From: Arctopsyche grandis
Lineage: Eukaryota; Arthropoda; Insecta; Trichoptera; Hydropsychidae
Reading direction: 5' to 3'
Assembly (NCBI RefSeq): GCF_051622035.1
Contig: NC_135365.1
Coordinates: 9,714,001-9,778,000, forward strand
DNA: 64,000 nt
Below, in pieces: positions 1 to 11,200 of the stretch. Numbering within the stretch: position 1 is the stretch's first letter; the number at the start of each line of letters is the position of its first letter. The position numbers and the translations under genes were made by a program. The notes below the pieces were generated by a model. It saw nothing but the letters and a program-made list of their open reading frames with translations. It searched no databases and was not told the DNA's origin.

Positions 1-553
1 TAAGTTATCGTCGATAACTCATATTTCAAAATTAAATATTATATGTAGATTTTATCTCTCTTTTAATTTTCCTTTATTTGATAGCCATTTTATCTTGTTT
101 ATCTATTTTCCGATATAAATTAATATTACAATTGTAATTTAAAAGATAATTTAAACGTCAAAACTAACAATTGTATAACAATAATGCAGAATATGATGGT
201 AGTAAATACATCTTTTAAGACCACATTTGAAATTACGATACGAGACGTGTCGGCGCTGAACTGTCATGTCTATCAATATTATGGTAATATTTATATAAAT
301 TCCATATACATATATTATTATACATTAAATTTAGTATTTTTTAAGTATTTACTATTATTTATTGAATTAATATTTGAATTCTAACGAACAAACCTGTTCA
401 AAGACACCATAAAATCCAAAGTGACAGCCGAATCAATCCTAATGTGACTAACAACGACCATATTCAGTTTCTCTAATATCGTGCTTTTTATGAATGATTA
501 TCACATATGTATACATATATACATTTTTTTTAAACATTTTCATTCTCCTATAG
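1..553. other. upstream region of UROD, possible tiny first exon
   Basis: AT-rich sequence before the first securely recognised UROD exon. A short candidate first coding exon lies at 184-198: ATG CAG AAT ATG ATG followed by a GT (GTAGTA) donor in phase 0. It would splice in frame to the acceptor at 552-553 and bring the protein to 357 residues, close to the usual UROD length. Nothing else here looks coding. The exon is inference; the true start could lie before the window. Confidence 0.35.
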
Positions 554-2230
554 CCGTTTCCTCCTCTGAAGAATGATAGACTTTTAAAAGCCGCAAGAGG
601 AGAAGAAGTCGACGAAGTACCAGTATGGGTAATGCGGCAGGCCGGTAGATACTTACCAGAATTCCAAGAAGTGAGAGCAAAACATGACTTTTTCGAAGTA
701 TGTCGTACTCCGGAACTGGCATGCGAAGTCACTCTACAACCCCTGCGACGATTCGAACATTTAGATGCCTCAATAATATTCAGCGATATATTGGTTATCC
801 CTCAAGCCATAGGAATGACGGTTGAAATGCATCCCGGTAAAGTGAGTATCACGAAGTGTGTGTCATTTAACTTGAACAATACACATTCAAACTTTGTATT
901 CTCTTTACAGGGTCCAGTTTTTCCAAATCCCCTTGAAAAACCTGAAGATATCGATACGTTGGATTTCAACGATCCTGTCGGCCGATTAAAATACGTCGGT
1001 AATGCAATAACTTTAACGAGACACTCAATAGCTGGAAAAGTTCCTCTTATCGGCTTCACAGGAGCACCTGTAAATGTTCATTTGAATTCTAATGTAAAAT
1101 ATTCCACGCGAAGTGTATTATCTTTTTGTTGAAATAATTTTAGTGGACGTTGATGGGTTATATGATTGAAGGAGGTGGCAGCAAAACGATGGAGAAATCG
1201 AAAAAGTGGATAGAAAATCATCTCGTTGAAACTAAACGCTTACTTGGTCTTCTCACCGATGTTATCGTAGATTATTTAATTATGCAGGTGATGATTTTAT
1301 TTCAATTGACAAGTTTTAAGTATTAGTCAGATGTTTTTGAAGTCATTTAATTCGATTTTAGGTTGAAGCCGGTGCACAGCTTTTACAAATTTTCGAATCC
1401 AGTGCTGAGCATTTATCTCCAGAGCAATTTGTTACGATTTCTATGCCTTATTTGCGACAAATTCCCGAACGGGTACGGGACGGGCTACAAAAGAAGAGCA
1501 TTCCGACTGTTCCCATGGTGATTACATTATCTTTTATACTCCCCAGTAGACAAATAGACATATGACACAAACATTTCCACTTATTGTAAGGTACATTATA
1601 GAGAAATTCGAAAATTAAGTCCCCAATATCACAGAACAAAAACAAAAATACTTTCGTAAGCAAATATGTATTCTTATCAATAGATAGATAAACTGTTTAA
1701 ATATTTGATAGAATAATTGTTTATTACATTTATGAATGAATATTGTGAGTTTTGTGTAACAAATTTATACAACACAAACAAAAGTACATACATACAACGC
1801 TCATATGTAAGCTAATGTTTTAGTTATTGTGTATTTTTAGACGATTTTTGCAAAAGGCGCTGGACATTCGCTAAACTTGCAAGCTAAAATGGGGTACGAT
1901 GTTATAGGGATTGATTGGACGGTAGATCCAGTAAAAGCCAGACAGGATGTCGGACCAAACATCACGCTTCAGGGGAATCTCGATCCGCAAGACTTGTACA
2001 AACCACAGGTATCCATTTGATTTGTATTAGAATAACTCGGTGGGTGTATTTATGAGAATATAATTCATCTCATTTATTCTGTTTAGGATGAAATCCGTCA
2101 AATGACTATTGACATGGCTCGGAAATTTGGAAAGCACAGGTACATTGCAAACTTGGGACACGGTATCACTCCGGCAACACCGATAGACAGTATGCACACA
2201 TTTACAGAGGCAATTCATAGTGCATTTTGA
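554..2230 (+). CDS. Urod: uroporphyrinogen decarboxylase (5' end uncertain)
   Basis: Cytosolic heme-pathway enzyme that removes four acetate carboxyls from uroporphyrinogen III to give coproporphyrinogen III. Six exons, all joining in phase 0: 554-841, 911-1069, 1144-1287, 1362-1517, 1841-2008 and 2087-2230 (TGA), giving 352 residues. Family signatures are visible: the N-terminal PPLKND start, [13 protein letters not shown] (substrate-binding Arg/Gly loop), [10 protein letters not shown] (catalytic Asp region), a GFTGAPWTLMGYM junction, QIFES and the C-terminal YIANLGHGI. Full family length is about 355-367 residues, so only a handful of N-terminal residues are missing; the candidate start exon at 184-198 would supply five. 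No truncation or frameshift is seen, so it should be functional. No clear AATAAA was found in the 570 bases after the stop. Confidence 0.97.
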
Positions 2231-2806
2231 TATTTATATAATTCCATGAATTATACTTGTACGTTTGTTACATTTTTTACTTTTATTTTTGGTGTATCGT
2301 TCTTTTTTTCATTTTGTTAAATATATTATACAATGTTTGCGGTTTGTTTTTATTTTCAAATTGTTTTTAAAATTAACCTGACCGATTCGAACTCTAAAAT
2401 ATTAGATGACAAATATTAATGTCTAAAAAAATATATTTTTATATATATTTTTTGCACTTTGATGTAATATACATATAAGCGAACGAGATGAGAGCAAAAA
2501 CAATACGTTTAAAAACATAATTACATTTAAAATGATTACATATTTCCTTGCCATGTGTGATTCACTACAAAATGTGTGTAAGCGAACTTTTAAAATGTAT
2601 GTATCTGAAATTACAATAACAGATAATGAGCTATACTTTCATTTCGCGATAAACAGCTGCAAATCGAAGCTTTATTAGGTTGAAAATTTTATTTAACACT
2701 TTCTCGTAATTTTCCTGTCTTTTGGACATAATATCACACGTCTTTTTACATGTTAATACTGATAAATTCACTAGTCGAGATATTTCATGTTAAAATCTAT
2801 CGGAAT
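2231..2806. other. UROD 3' flank, no gene seen
   Basis: AT-rich sequence after the UROD stop codon. It presumably holds the 3' UTR, but no canonical AATAAA signal stands out and no coding similarity was recognised. Confidence 0.5.
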
Positions 2807-3054
2807 CAGGGCCGCTGAGAGGAATCCCGGGTCCTGGTAAAATATATTCTGGGCCCTATGAACAACTAAAAAAAAATATATAGATATATTTTTTATATAC
2901 GAAAACTCTATCAGAACTATTAGAAAAATACCTACATGTTGGTTGTTATTTTTTAAAATAATTGAATAAGAAAGTATAATATGAACAGGTATGATTACCA
3001 AAACGGGGCCCCTCGAGTAGTCCAGGCCCTAGAACTTTACCCCCCCCCCATCTA
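2807..3054. mobile_element. MITE with 8-bp target duplication ATCGGAAT
   Basis: A 248-bp insertion starting CAGGGCCGCTGAG and ending in a C-run then CATCTA. It is flanked on both sides by ATCGGAAT (2799-2806 and 3055-3062), an 8-bp duplication typical of hAT elements. The left end resembles hAT ends (CAGGG), but the right end does not mirror it well, so the terminal repeat is decayed or the right boundary is approximate. Confidence 0.65.
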
Positions 3055-3171
3055 ATCGGAATATTAGATTTGAAATCTGTATCGTCTGAAAAATATTTTG
3101 AATTCTTTTATTATTTGGAATTATTTATATAACGCTTTAAGTTCCCAACCAAAGATACTTACATACATACG

Positions 3172-3480
3172 GTTCGATGATTACTGGTCACAAAGTCACT
3201 AAAATCTCTATAACGGAATATCTGGCAGCCGAAAAGTCCATCATACTAACGCGAACTTGAGTGCCAAATATTATGTATTCGCGATTTTCATGTCAAAAAT
3301 TGTCTTTTTGACCACCGCAATGTGACGAATAGTCCAATTACCCTTACATACAAAGTCTCTTTCGAAATAATATATTCGATTTTGTTTATAACGACTTTGA
3401 CCCACATCAGTATTTAACGGTACTTTAATTAGGTAAACACCTGCTTTTCGGTTCACATTTCTGTCTTCCCTGGACATTTA
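3172..3480. mobile_element. dispersed repeat, copy 1 (GGTTCGATGATTACTGGTCAC family)
   Basis: About 230 bp here is nearly repeated at 44190-44390, including TCACTAAAATCTCTATAACG, ATCTGGCAGCCGAAAAGTCC and ACGAATAGTCCAATTACC. The leading GGTTCGRTGAT-ACTGGTCAC resembles the ends of the palindromic repeats at 17540 and 44955, suggesting one non-autonomous transposon superfamily. No coding capacity is seen. Confidence 0.7.
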
Positions 3481-3511
3481 TGTAAACGAATGAACCAACT
3501 TTTGATATTAT

Positions 3512-4017
3512 TATAGGGCGGGTTAAAGGTTTTGGACCGTTTCCCGGCCTATGGAATTTTAGTTGTATTTTGAAGAGGATCTTTATTAATCGATTGATAC
3601 AGGTGTATTTATATGTACAGCGAAGTAAGTAGAAATTCGCTGGAACGAGCCAGGTCGAGTTCCTGAAGCTCACTGGTATCTGGGGACGATGCGCTGGTTT
3701 ATAAAGATGTTGCGTGTAGCTGGGCCGGTGAGATCACGTTCTGGAAGATTCCAACAGGGTCGAGGTCTTCCTTTGTGTTCTATGTTTGATGCGTAGTTGT
3801 GTAGCTCCTTGGGATTTCCCGTGTACTAATGATTGCGTATCTGGAGCGAGTCGAATCGCCTTTATGGGTAAGCTGGACAAAGTATTTCGGCCACGGCTGA
3901 CATTGTGTACGAGAACAGGACGCGATGATGTCATTTGTACAGATTAAGTTCGATGAGGGAAATAGGTGATATGATCGACCTAATTTCGTATGGTACAAGT
4001 CGTGCTATATCCCTACA
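3512..4017. mobile_element. solo LTR with 4-bp duplication TTAT
   Basis: Begins TATAGGGCGGG and ends CCCTACA, so the ends are short inverted repeats of TGTAGGG type with one change. Flanks are TTAT at 3508-3511 and TTAT at 4018-4021, a 4-bp target duplication expected of a Ty3/gypsy-like retrovirus-type element. The start (…GGACCGTTTCCCGGCCTA…) matches the start of the LTR at 16347. No internal coding region is present, so this is a lone LTR left by recombination. Confidence 0.75.
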
Positions 4018-4108
4018 TTATCTTCAGTGGTAGCACTCCGAAACCTAAATCTTTACGCCCAACTTTTTCATTTCGAACTTGCATTGTTTACAAACAGTCA
4101 CTTTGATC

Positions 4109-4967
4109 GGATGTACCTCACGGGATCGAATTAGAAATGCACGAAAAACCAAATATCAAATGTTGTAAATACCTTTAACAATGCATTTACAACATTTGAA
4201 CAATAAACAGCCCCTTTAGGGTTCGGGCTTCAGTCATTATATGCGGTCTCTCTCACGGGACCGAAATTGAAACGCCCGAAAACGCAAATATCGGAAGGCA
4301 AAGATCGAAAATTGAAAGATCTCAAGTCGAAAGATAAAAAAAAAGGGTGCATGGTAAACGGTACATACTCACTTGATTTGCGGGAGCAGGATACAACAGG
4401 AACAAGACGAACAGGTGCGCGTGCAGAATACGGGAGGAAAAGCCTGTTCCTCTTGTTTCTGTTATATCCTTTTTCATTTGTTTTATATTTGTAAATTTCA
4501 ATTTCTTCTTATATTCTATTTTCCTAATATTTTAATACTATAGTTTAATTATGCAATGTTCTACATATTTTGTCATGCCTTTATTCTTTACTTTTTAATT
4601 TGTTTTCCCCATATTTATCTTTTTTATTTTTGTAAAAATCTATTATTGGACTCGGATGTTACATATATTATTTATTTACTATTTGTTTTTTTATACATAA
4701 TAAAATAAAATAAAAATAAAATAAAATATCCTGCTCGCGCAAATCAAGTGAGTATGTATCGTTTACCATGCACCCTTTTTTTTTTTGATCTTTCGACTTA
4801 AGATCTTTCAATTTTCGATCTTTGCCTTCCGATATTTGCGTTTTCGGGCGTTTCAATATCGGTCCCGTGAGAGAGACCGCATATAATGACTAATTCGATT
4901 TTCGATTTTTGCCGTCCGATATTTGGTTTTTCGTGCATTTCTAATTCGATCCCGTGGGGTAGACCCA
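4109..4967. mobile_element. nested MITE stack in duplication CTTTGATC
   Basis: The outer element runs from 4109 (GGATGTACCTCACGGGATCG) to about 4967 (inverted copy ending GGGTAGACCCA). It is flanked by CTTTGATC at 4101-4108 and 4968-4975. Its inverted ends both contain ATGCACGAAAAACCAAATATC-like sequence. Inside lies half of a 133-bp family MITE (about 4161-4232), then a second, inverted-repeat element of the GGGTCTACC family (about 4233-4892). That inner element's arms carry CGAAAACGCAAATATCGG and TTACCATGCACCC. Between the arms (4480-4725) is AT-rich unique-looking DNA. At least two insertion layers are therefore stacked. Confidence 0.8.
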
Positions 4968-5234
4968 CTTTGATCATTTAGCAATATCGATTGTATGAGC
5001 GTGAAAAAACAAAAAGAATCGGCTGAAAGGAAAAAAAAAGTGTACTGAAATGACAGTGGCAGCTGGCAACCCTGCACGAAACAACGATACAAAGTAGCGT
5101 GAGCGAGCGGTGGGGGGTGTGAGTATAAGTAAAGGCGCGCGTTTTGAAATAAGTTCAGTGTCGTCGCATAGTCGGCGTCGATAGGTCGTTGCGTTCGTCG
5201 TTGTTTGGAAGTAGAGCAGAAGAAGAGTGTAGCG

Positions 5235-8200
5235 ATGAATCTGTCGTTCGCAGGATGCGGCTTCCTGGGCATCTACCACGTGGGGGTGGCCGTGTGCTTC
5301 CGCAAGTACGCGCCCCACCTGCTGCTGCGCCGCATCTCGGGGGCCTCCGCGGGGGCGCTCTCCGCCTGCTGCATGCTCTGCGAACTGCCTCTCGGTACCA
5401 GCTGTAATCTCCCTCTCCCTTTCTACTAACCCCCTGCCTCTCGCTCGCACTCTAACACCTCACATCACTCTCTCTCACTCGCACTCTCTCACTCTCACAC
5501 TCGCTCACTCTGACAGCTGTCAGAGGTCGTCCTTTTGTTATGATACTCGCACACGACACACGACACACCACACACCACACACCACACACCACACACCACA
5601 CACCACACCACAAACAAGCGTCACGCTCTCGCTTATCGTCTTATCGCTCTCGGTGACATATTGTGACGCAAATGTCAAACCAACAACGGTTCGGGTTTCC
5701 ATTCTTCTTTCAGCTCACATGTACTGTCATCCAGCAGACTTTCAGCAAATCCCTACTCGGTCCAATCACTCGTCAAATGTAACCAGTCAAGTTTATGACT
5801 ATACAATCGATCATCTATAAACCGGAGAAATTTTATAACAATAGAAGGGCCCTTACGAATAAATAAATTGTGTCAATATTACACGGTACGTCTCCGTAAC
5901 TACGCTACAACGCACGGAATACAATCGAATCAATTTACTACTTATAAAAATGTATCCCATTGTGTGGTTTTTGAATGCATTGAGAAATTTTTAACGATGC
6001 TTGCCCATCTTGCGAGTAATATAAACAAACAGAAGTTTTTATCGGATATATGTATGTATGTATGTACGTCGAGCACCACAAGCATCAAATACGACTGATG
6101 CTAAAATTATTTAGGAATTTCTGTGGAAAATCGTTACTTGACAACAATATAACGCCTATAGCCACTTCTATTATTATAACATTTCTCTGCCTTTTGCCTC
6201 GTTTTTGAGTATTTTTTTTGTTGTTTTTAATTAAAAATAATACTTTTAATTTCATTGACGAAAACAAATACAAATGGTTAATAAGAATAGCCATAACAAC
6301 AATCTAGAAAATATTTCCAAATAACACCCATAATTTGAAATTGTATGTATCTGCTTGAATTAATGAAAATTTCTTGCCAGTAGAGCGTTCGAAATTCAAA
6401 ACACTGTGTGACTCGAATTTCAAGTTTTATGATCTATAAAATGTTGCAACTTTGCACTTAAGTGATAACACGTTATATACTCATACGAATTATTGACTTA
6501 TTATTATGCATTCATGCAGTTTATCTTTGTTATCAATATATAATGGAAATTCACAGATTTAGAGTAACCAATAAAAGTATAAATGATGTAATGAGTAATG
6601 CGGCAAACTTCAATGCTACCGCTATGGCGGCATTCGAGTGCAAAGAGTTAAATCTTTATTCTAGTTTTAGATTCATTTTACGCAATTATATACCAATCTG
6701 TAAAATATTAAAAAAAAAAAATTACAAAATTACTTTACAAATGTAATATAAGATGACCATTTTTTCCATAAAACATATTTCTAAATACTTCAATTATTTT
6801 AAACGAAGATTAAAGAATCATGGACGAAAAAAAATATTCATTTTCTTGAATGCTCTTATAAAATTCTACATAAGACCGGTCAAACATTTTTTCGTTTTTC
6901 ATATAGCAATATCGATTTTTCGTTTTTCATATAGCAATATCGATTTTTCGTTTTTCATATAGCAAATTGTTTTTCAAACAATTTCGTTTTATCACTGAAC
7001 TATATATTGTTCATCAGAGTAAAAAATCCTTCGGCTGGTGCATTTGTTCGTGATAAATGGAAACAAAATTTGACTAATTTGCCAATATTTTTGTAGGAGA
7101 CAGAATAATTTGTATGTTTCTCCATCTATTAGATATAAAAATTCTATTACATAAAAAAGTGTACCGGTTTTATCTCACAACTTACCGGGACAGATACCCA
7201 AAAAAAACCAGTACTGACCTGGCAAAATCAGTACAAATGGTCACCTTAATATAATATGAATAAAAGACATACATTTCATTACATTCTTTCACTTGAAGAA
7301 AAAAAATTCACATACTCTACAATATTTTTCAACTTATATTCTACGACAATAACTATTACTCATGCTGGCCGATTTAAAAAAAATAATCACAATTTACATT
7401 TGTTCAATGTTTAAAATTTCTTAAAAATGTGTTATTTTACAAATGAACAAAATCTGTTTTTTTTTTTTTATAACTGAAAATAAAATATTCTAATAAAAGT
7501 TAAATATTTAGTAGCATCTTTTACAGTTTCGATAGAAAAGTACAAAGAGCTTGAATGATCACTTGTTAATTTAATTCCACTTAATATTTTATACGATTAA
7601 AATGATCATAGCATATTTTACAGTTTCGATAGAAAAGTACAAAGATCTTGATTGATCACTTGTTAATTTAATTCCACTTAACATTTTATACGATTAAAAT
7701 GATCATAGATTAATTTATAACAATGAAAATTACCCCAAGCTTCATCTTTTTAAAAAAATCAGTTGCCAATGATATATTATTATAGGGCAATGGTAAATAA
7801 CAATACACGTTCCAACAGTGCTAAATGCAAGAGAGCAACAAAAGTTTTTCTACAAAGTTAACAATAACCATAACGCCTCAAAAACATAACCATAACCCTA
7901 ATGACCATCCAGTGTCTAATTATTACAATAGAAAGTGTATTTCTTATGATTAGAGGTAGGATAGCCAAGGTGCCGCTCATTGTTCAATTGTTGTAAATCC
8001 TTTGTAAAAAAGGTTCGGCAAACCTTTAACAATGCATTTACAACATTTGAACAATAAAAGGCACCTTGGTTATCCTACCTCTACTTATGATTAGTGGTCG
8101 GATCCACAGCGCGCCGTTTATTGTTCAATTGTTGTAAAAGGTTCGCCCAACCTTTTTTTTTGTACTCTAGCTTTGTAAATAGAGCCAAACCGCCCCAATT

Positions 8201-11200
8201 CCTGGAAAAAGCACGGTATCTATCCGCAGTCTACTTATGATCTAATTTTATATCTTCATTAAGCTCGTCTACAGTACTAGGATTATTTTAATAGAACTAG
8301 AAAATAGTTTTATGTAACAAAAATGTAATATTTTTCAGAGATTAATTGTCCCAATTAATTAATAATTAATTGGTTTATAATAAAAATTTTAATATGCCAT
8401 ATGACGATTAATGCATATAGTATTGACTGCATATGTAGTTTAAATAAAAATGGCTTTCGTAACTATGATAATTAGTAAAAAAAAATAAAATCAAATCGTT
8501 GTTATGACACTTTTCCAATCCTTCCACTTGCACTTGCTCTACCGCATTCGGAAATATTTTGTGCAACTTTCACTCTCGAAATTTCACTAGCGTCGATTTC
8601 ACCTTTCACCCTAGGTGTAACAGTTTTTTTTTGAAAAGCTCGACCTAGTTTTCTACAAGAGACAATCTTTATTATGTATTCAAGAGTAAAGCGGGATTGA
8701 AAACGATTGTGGAAATTTCTTTTTATTTTCGCGATTAAAATATCGCTTCCGAAACACGAAACTCATTATGCCAAGTGCATTCACGATTTTACTCATTATT
8801 TTTATTTTATTTTCAAAACCGTGAATAATTATGTATTTTTTCATGCATAACAGATGACTTTAAATGTAATTCAAGCGACGACGAACATATTATAGTTATA
8901 ACATACTGATTATAGGAAATATCTCATTTGAAGATATGTATATTATATTAAAAATAGAATAAAGGCGAAAACACACTGAGTACACAGTCCCAAAAACTAC
9001 CCCCTGGAGTGTTTTCGGTGATATTTTATCCTTACTGGACAGTTATCGATAATGGTGAATGTCATATTTGAAGAAATGTAGGAGAAACTTGTTGGTTGCA
9101 TATGGATATGCATACACGTGCGACCTCCCAAACATATGCATTCTGTACGTGCAACTACACCCGAATTCGGTTTGGAGAACACCCACCAGTGGCGGCTCGT
9201 CTATATGGGCTGCGGGGCTACAGCCCTCCCAGTATAGTACAAATGCATGCTATTTTTTGCTGTCCATATGGGCTGCAGACCTCCCAGTATAGTACTTATG
9301 CATTCTATTTTTGTCTGCATTTGATCACCGGTATGGTCAACGAGCTACTACATTAATTAATCTCTGCAGCCCTCCCTCCTATGAATTCTCACGAGCTGCC
9401 ACTGACACCCACTGTTTACGGTCACAGCCAAGGACACATGACGTCTTATACCACTCAGTGTTTTTTCGCCCTAATCCTCATATTAAATAGACATTTTTTT
9501 GTAATATTATTGAATATTTGATGAATTGTAAATAAATTTACACTTTTTATGATACTTTAAAGTAAAAAAAATATACAATTGTATGTTTTTATATTTTTTA
9601 CCGTTGGTTCTTTTCAAAGGTTCATTGCACCTGAGCAAAATTTACAATCAACATGTTTGTCACGTTTCTTGGCATAATATGTAACATAATAGCAACTCGT
9701 CAATCTGATTTTTTCATTCATTATGTTCATTACATTAAACAAACCATCGTCAATTCCCTGTCATTTATCGTTTAGGTTAAGTAATCAATTGCTTTACAAT
9801 TTGTAATTTTTAATATTAGTGTCCAACGGACCAATATAATTGAAGTTTTTTACCTGTGATTGAAAAATGACTAATGCGTACAAAAAAAAAACCGTTTCTT
9901 ATAACAATCTCTTTGTAATAATATAATAGCATGTTCTCCGAATGATCTTTGATCCGTATAGAAATTAATTATGAACTGTGTTATCGTTCAAATCTAACCG
10001 ATAACACAATTATAATGCGCACATATCGAAATGTTCTTATCTATGTATGTAAATACTTTCATTTTTTTTTAACTTTCTACGCGATGTATTAAAAATGTAA
10101 ACATTTCGAAATGTGTTTATAAACACAATAATCAGTTCACTGCTTTCGCTTTGTTGATTATTATTGTATTTCCCAATTCTTTGATTTGAGAATTTTTACC
10201 ATTTTACAAGGCTTTTCTATGTTTCACTTCGCTAACGATTCAGTATCTACTCCTACAGTCTTCCGATCGTTTTGAAACTTGGCCATTTTGCGCGGTTTGG
10301 TCAACGATGGAAATTTAAATCAATTCTTATAGTTCGATGGTGAAAACTAATCGTAATAAACACGTCTAAATTTGCGTAATTTTTGAAGACGGTGACGTTT
10401 AATAGCTAGTGGGCTTATATATTTGACTTTCCGCCACTCTATGTCTAAATTATTACTGTTTTTTACAGGTGATATAATAAGCGATATGCTGAGATTGGTC
10501 GGCGAAGCACGATCTGGATCTCTAGGACCTTTCAGTCCTTCTTTCAACGTCCAAAATGTAATATTAGAAGGTTTGGAAAAATTTTTACCAGACGATGCAC
10601 ACATTAAAGTCAGCGGAAAATTGCACATATCCCTCACGAGAGTCTACGATGGCAAAAACGTAATCGTTTCGCAGTTCAGCAGTAAAGAAGATCTCTTACA
10701 AGTAATAATTTATATTTTTTGATTTTTAAATGTTTTTTATTATTACGAAATTATGTTCACAATACATCTTATATCTATTTTAATAGCTACTGATTTACTG
10801 ATCATTTTCTATTTTACAATTTAATTTAATTTGTTTAGTAATCATAGTATTATATTATTCTAATAATAGGAAAAAGAGCTCAAAAACCTATTTAATAATT
10901 TATATAAAAAAAGCATTTCTTTATTAATTTTATATACATACATACATATTCTAAAAATTTTCATTTTTTTTGTTTAATCTTCAGGCTTTGTTAGCTTCGT
11001 GTTTCATTCCTGTATTTTCCGGAATGCTACCTCCTAAATTTCACGGAATTAGATATATGGATGGTGGTTTTAGTGATAATTTACCGGTGTTGGATGAAAA
11101 TACCATAACGGTGAGCCCGTTTTGTGGCGAGAGCGACATTTGTCCCAGAGATTTAAGTTCCCAACTCTTCCACGTAAGTGTCAAAGCAGACTTTAAGTTG

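Larger units (their letters stand above)
5395..10468. other. Brummer intron 1, transposon-rich
   Basis: This 5.07-kb intron has no recognised gene. It holds a CA-rich microsatellite (about 5530-5615), a 28-bp tandem repeat (6885-6965), a 97-bp tandem duplication (7514-7707) and at least six MITE insertions described separately. An insect-wide dispersed repeat also lies just before the exon 2 acceptor. Stretches 6192-6884 and 9473-10195 show nothing recognisable. Confidence 0.7.

Noticed and set aside
4853-5450. Long minus-strand ORFs overlapping Brummer exon 1
   Set aside because: They are antisense to the GC-rich first exon and 5' UTR and show no domain; the + strand frame encodes the patatin domain.
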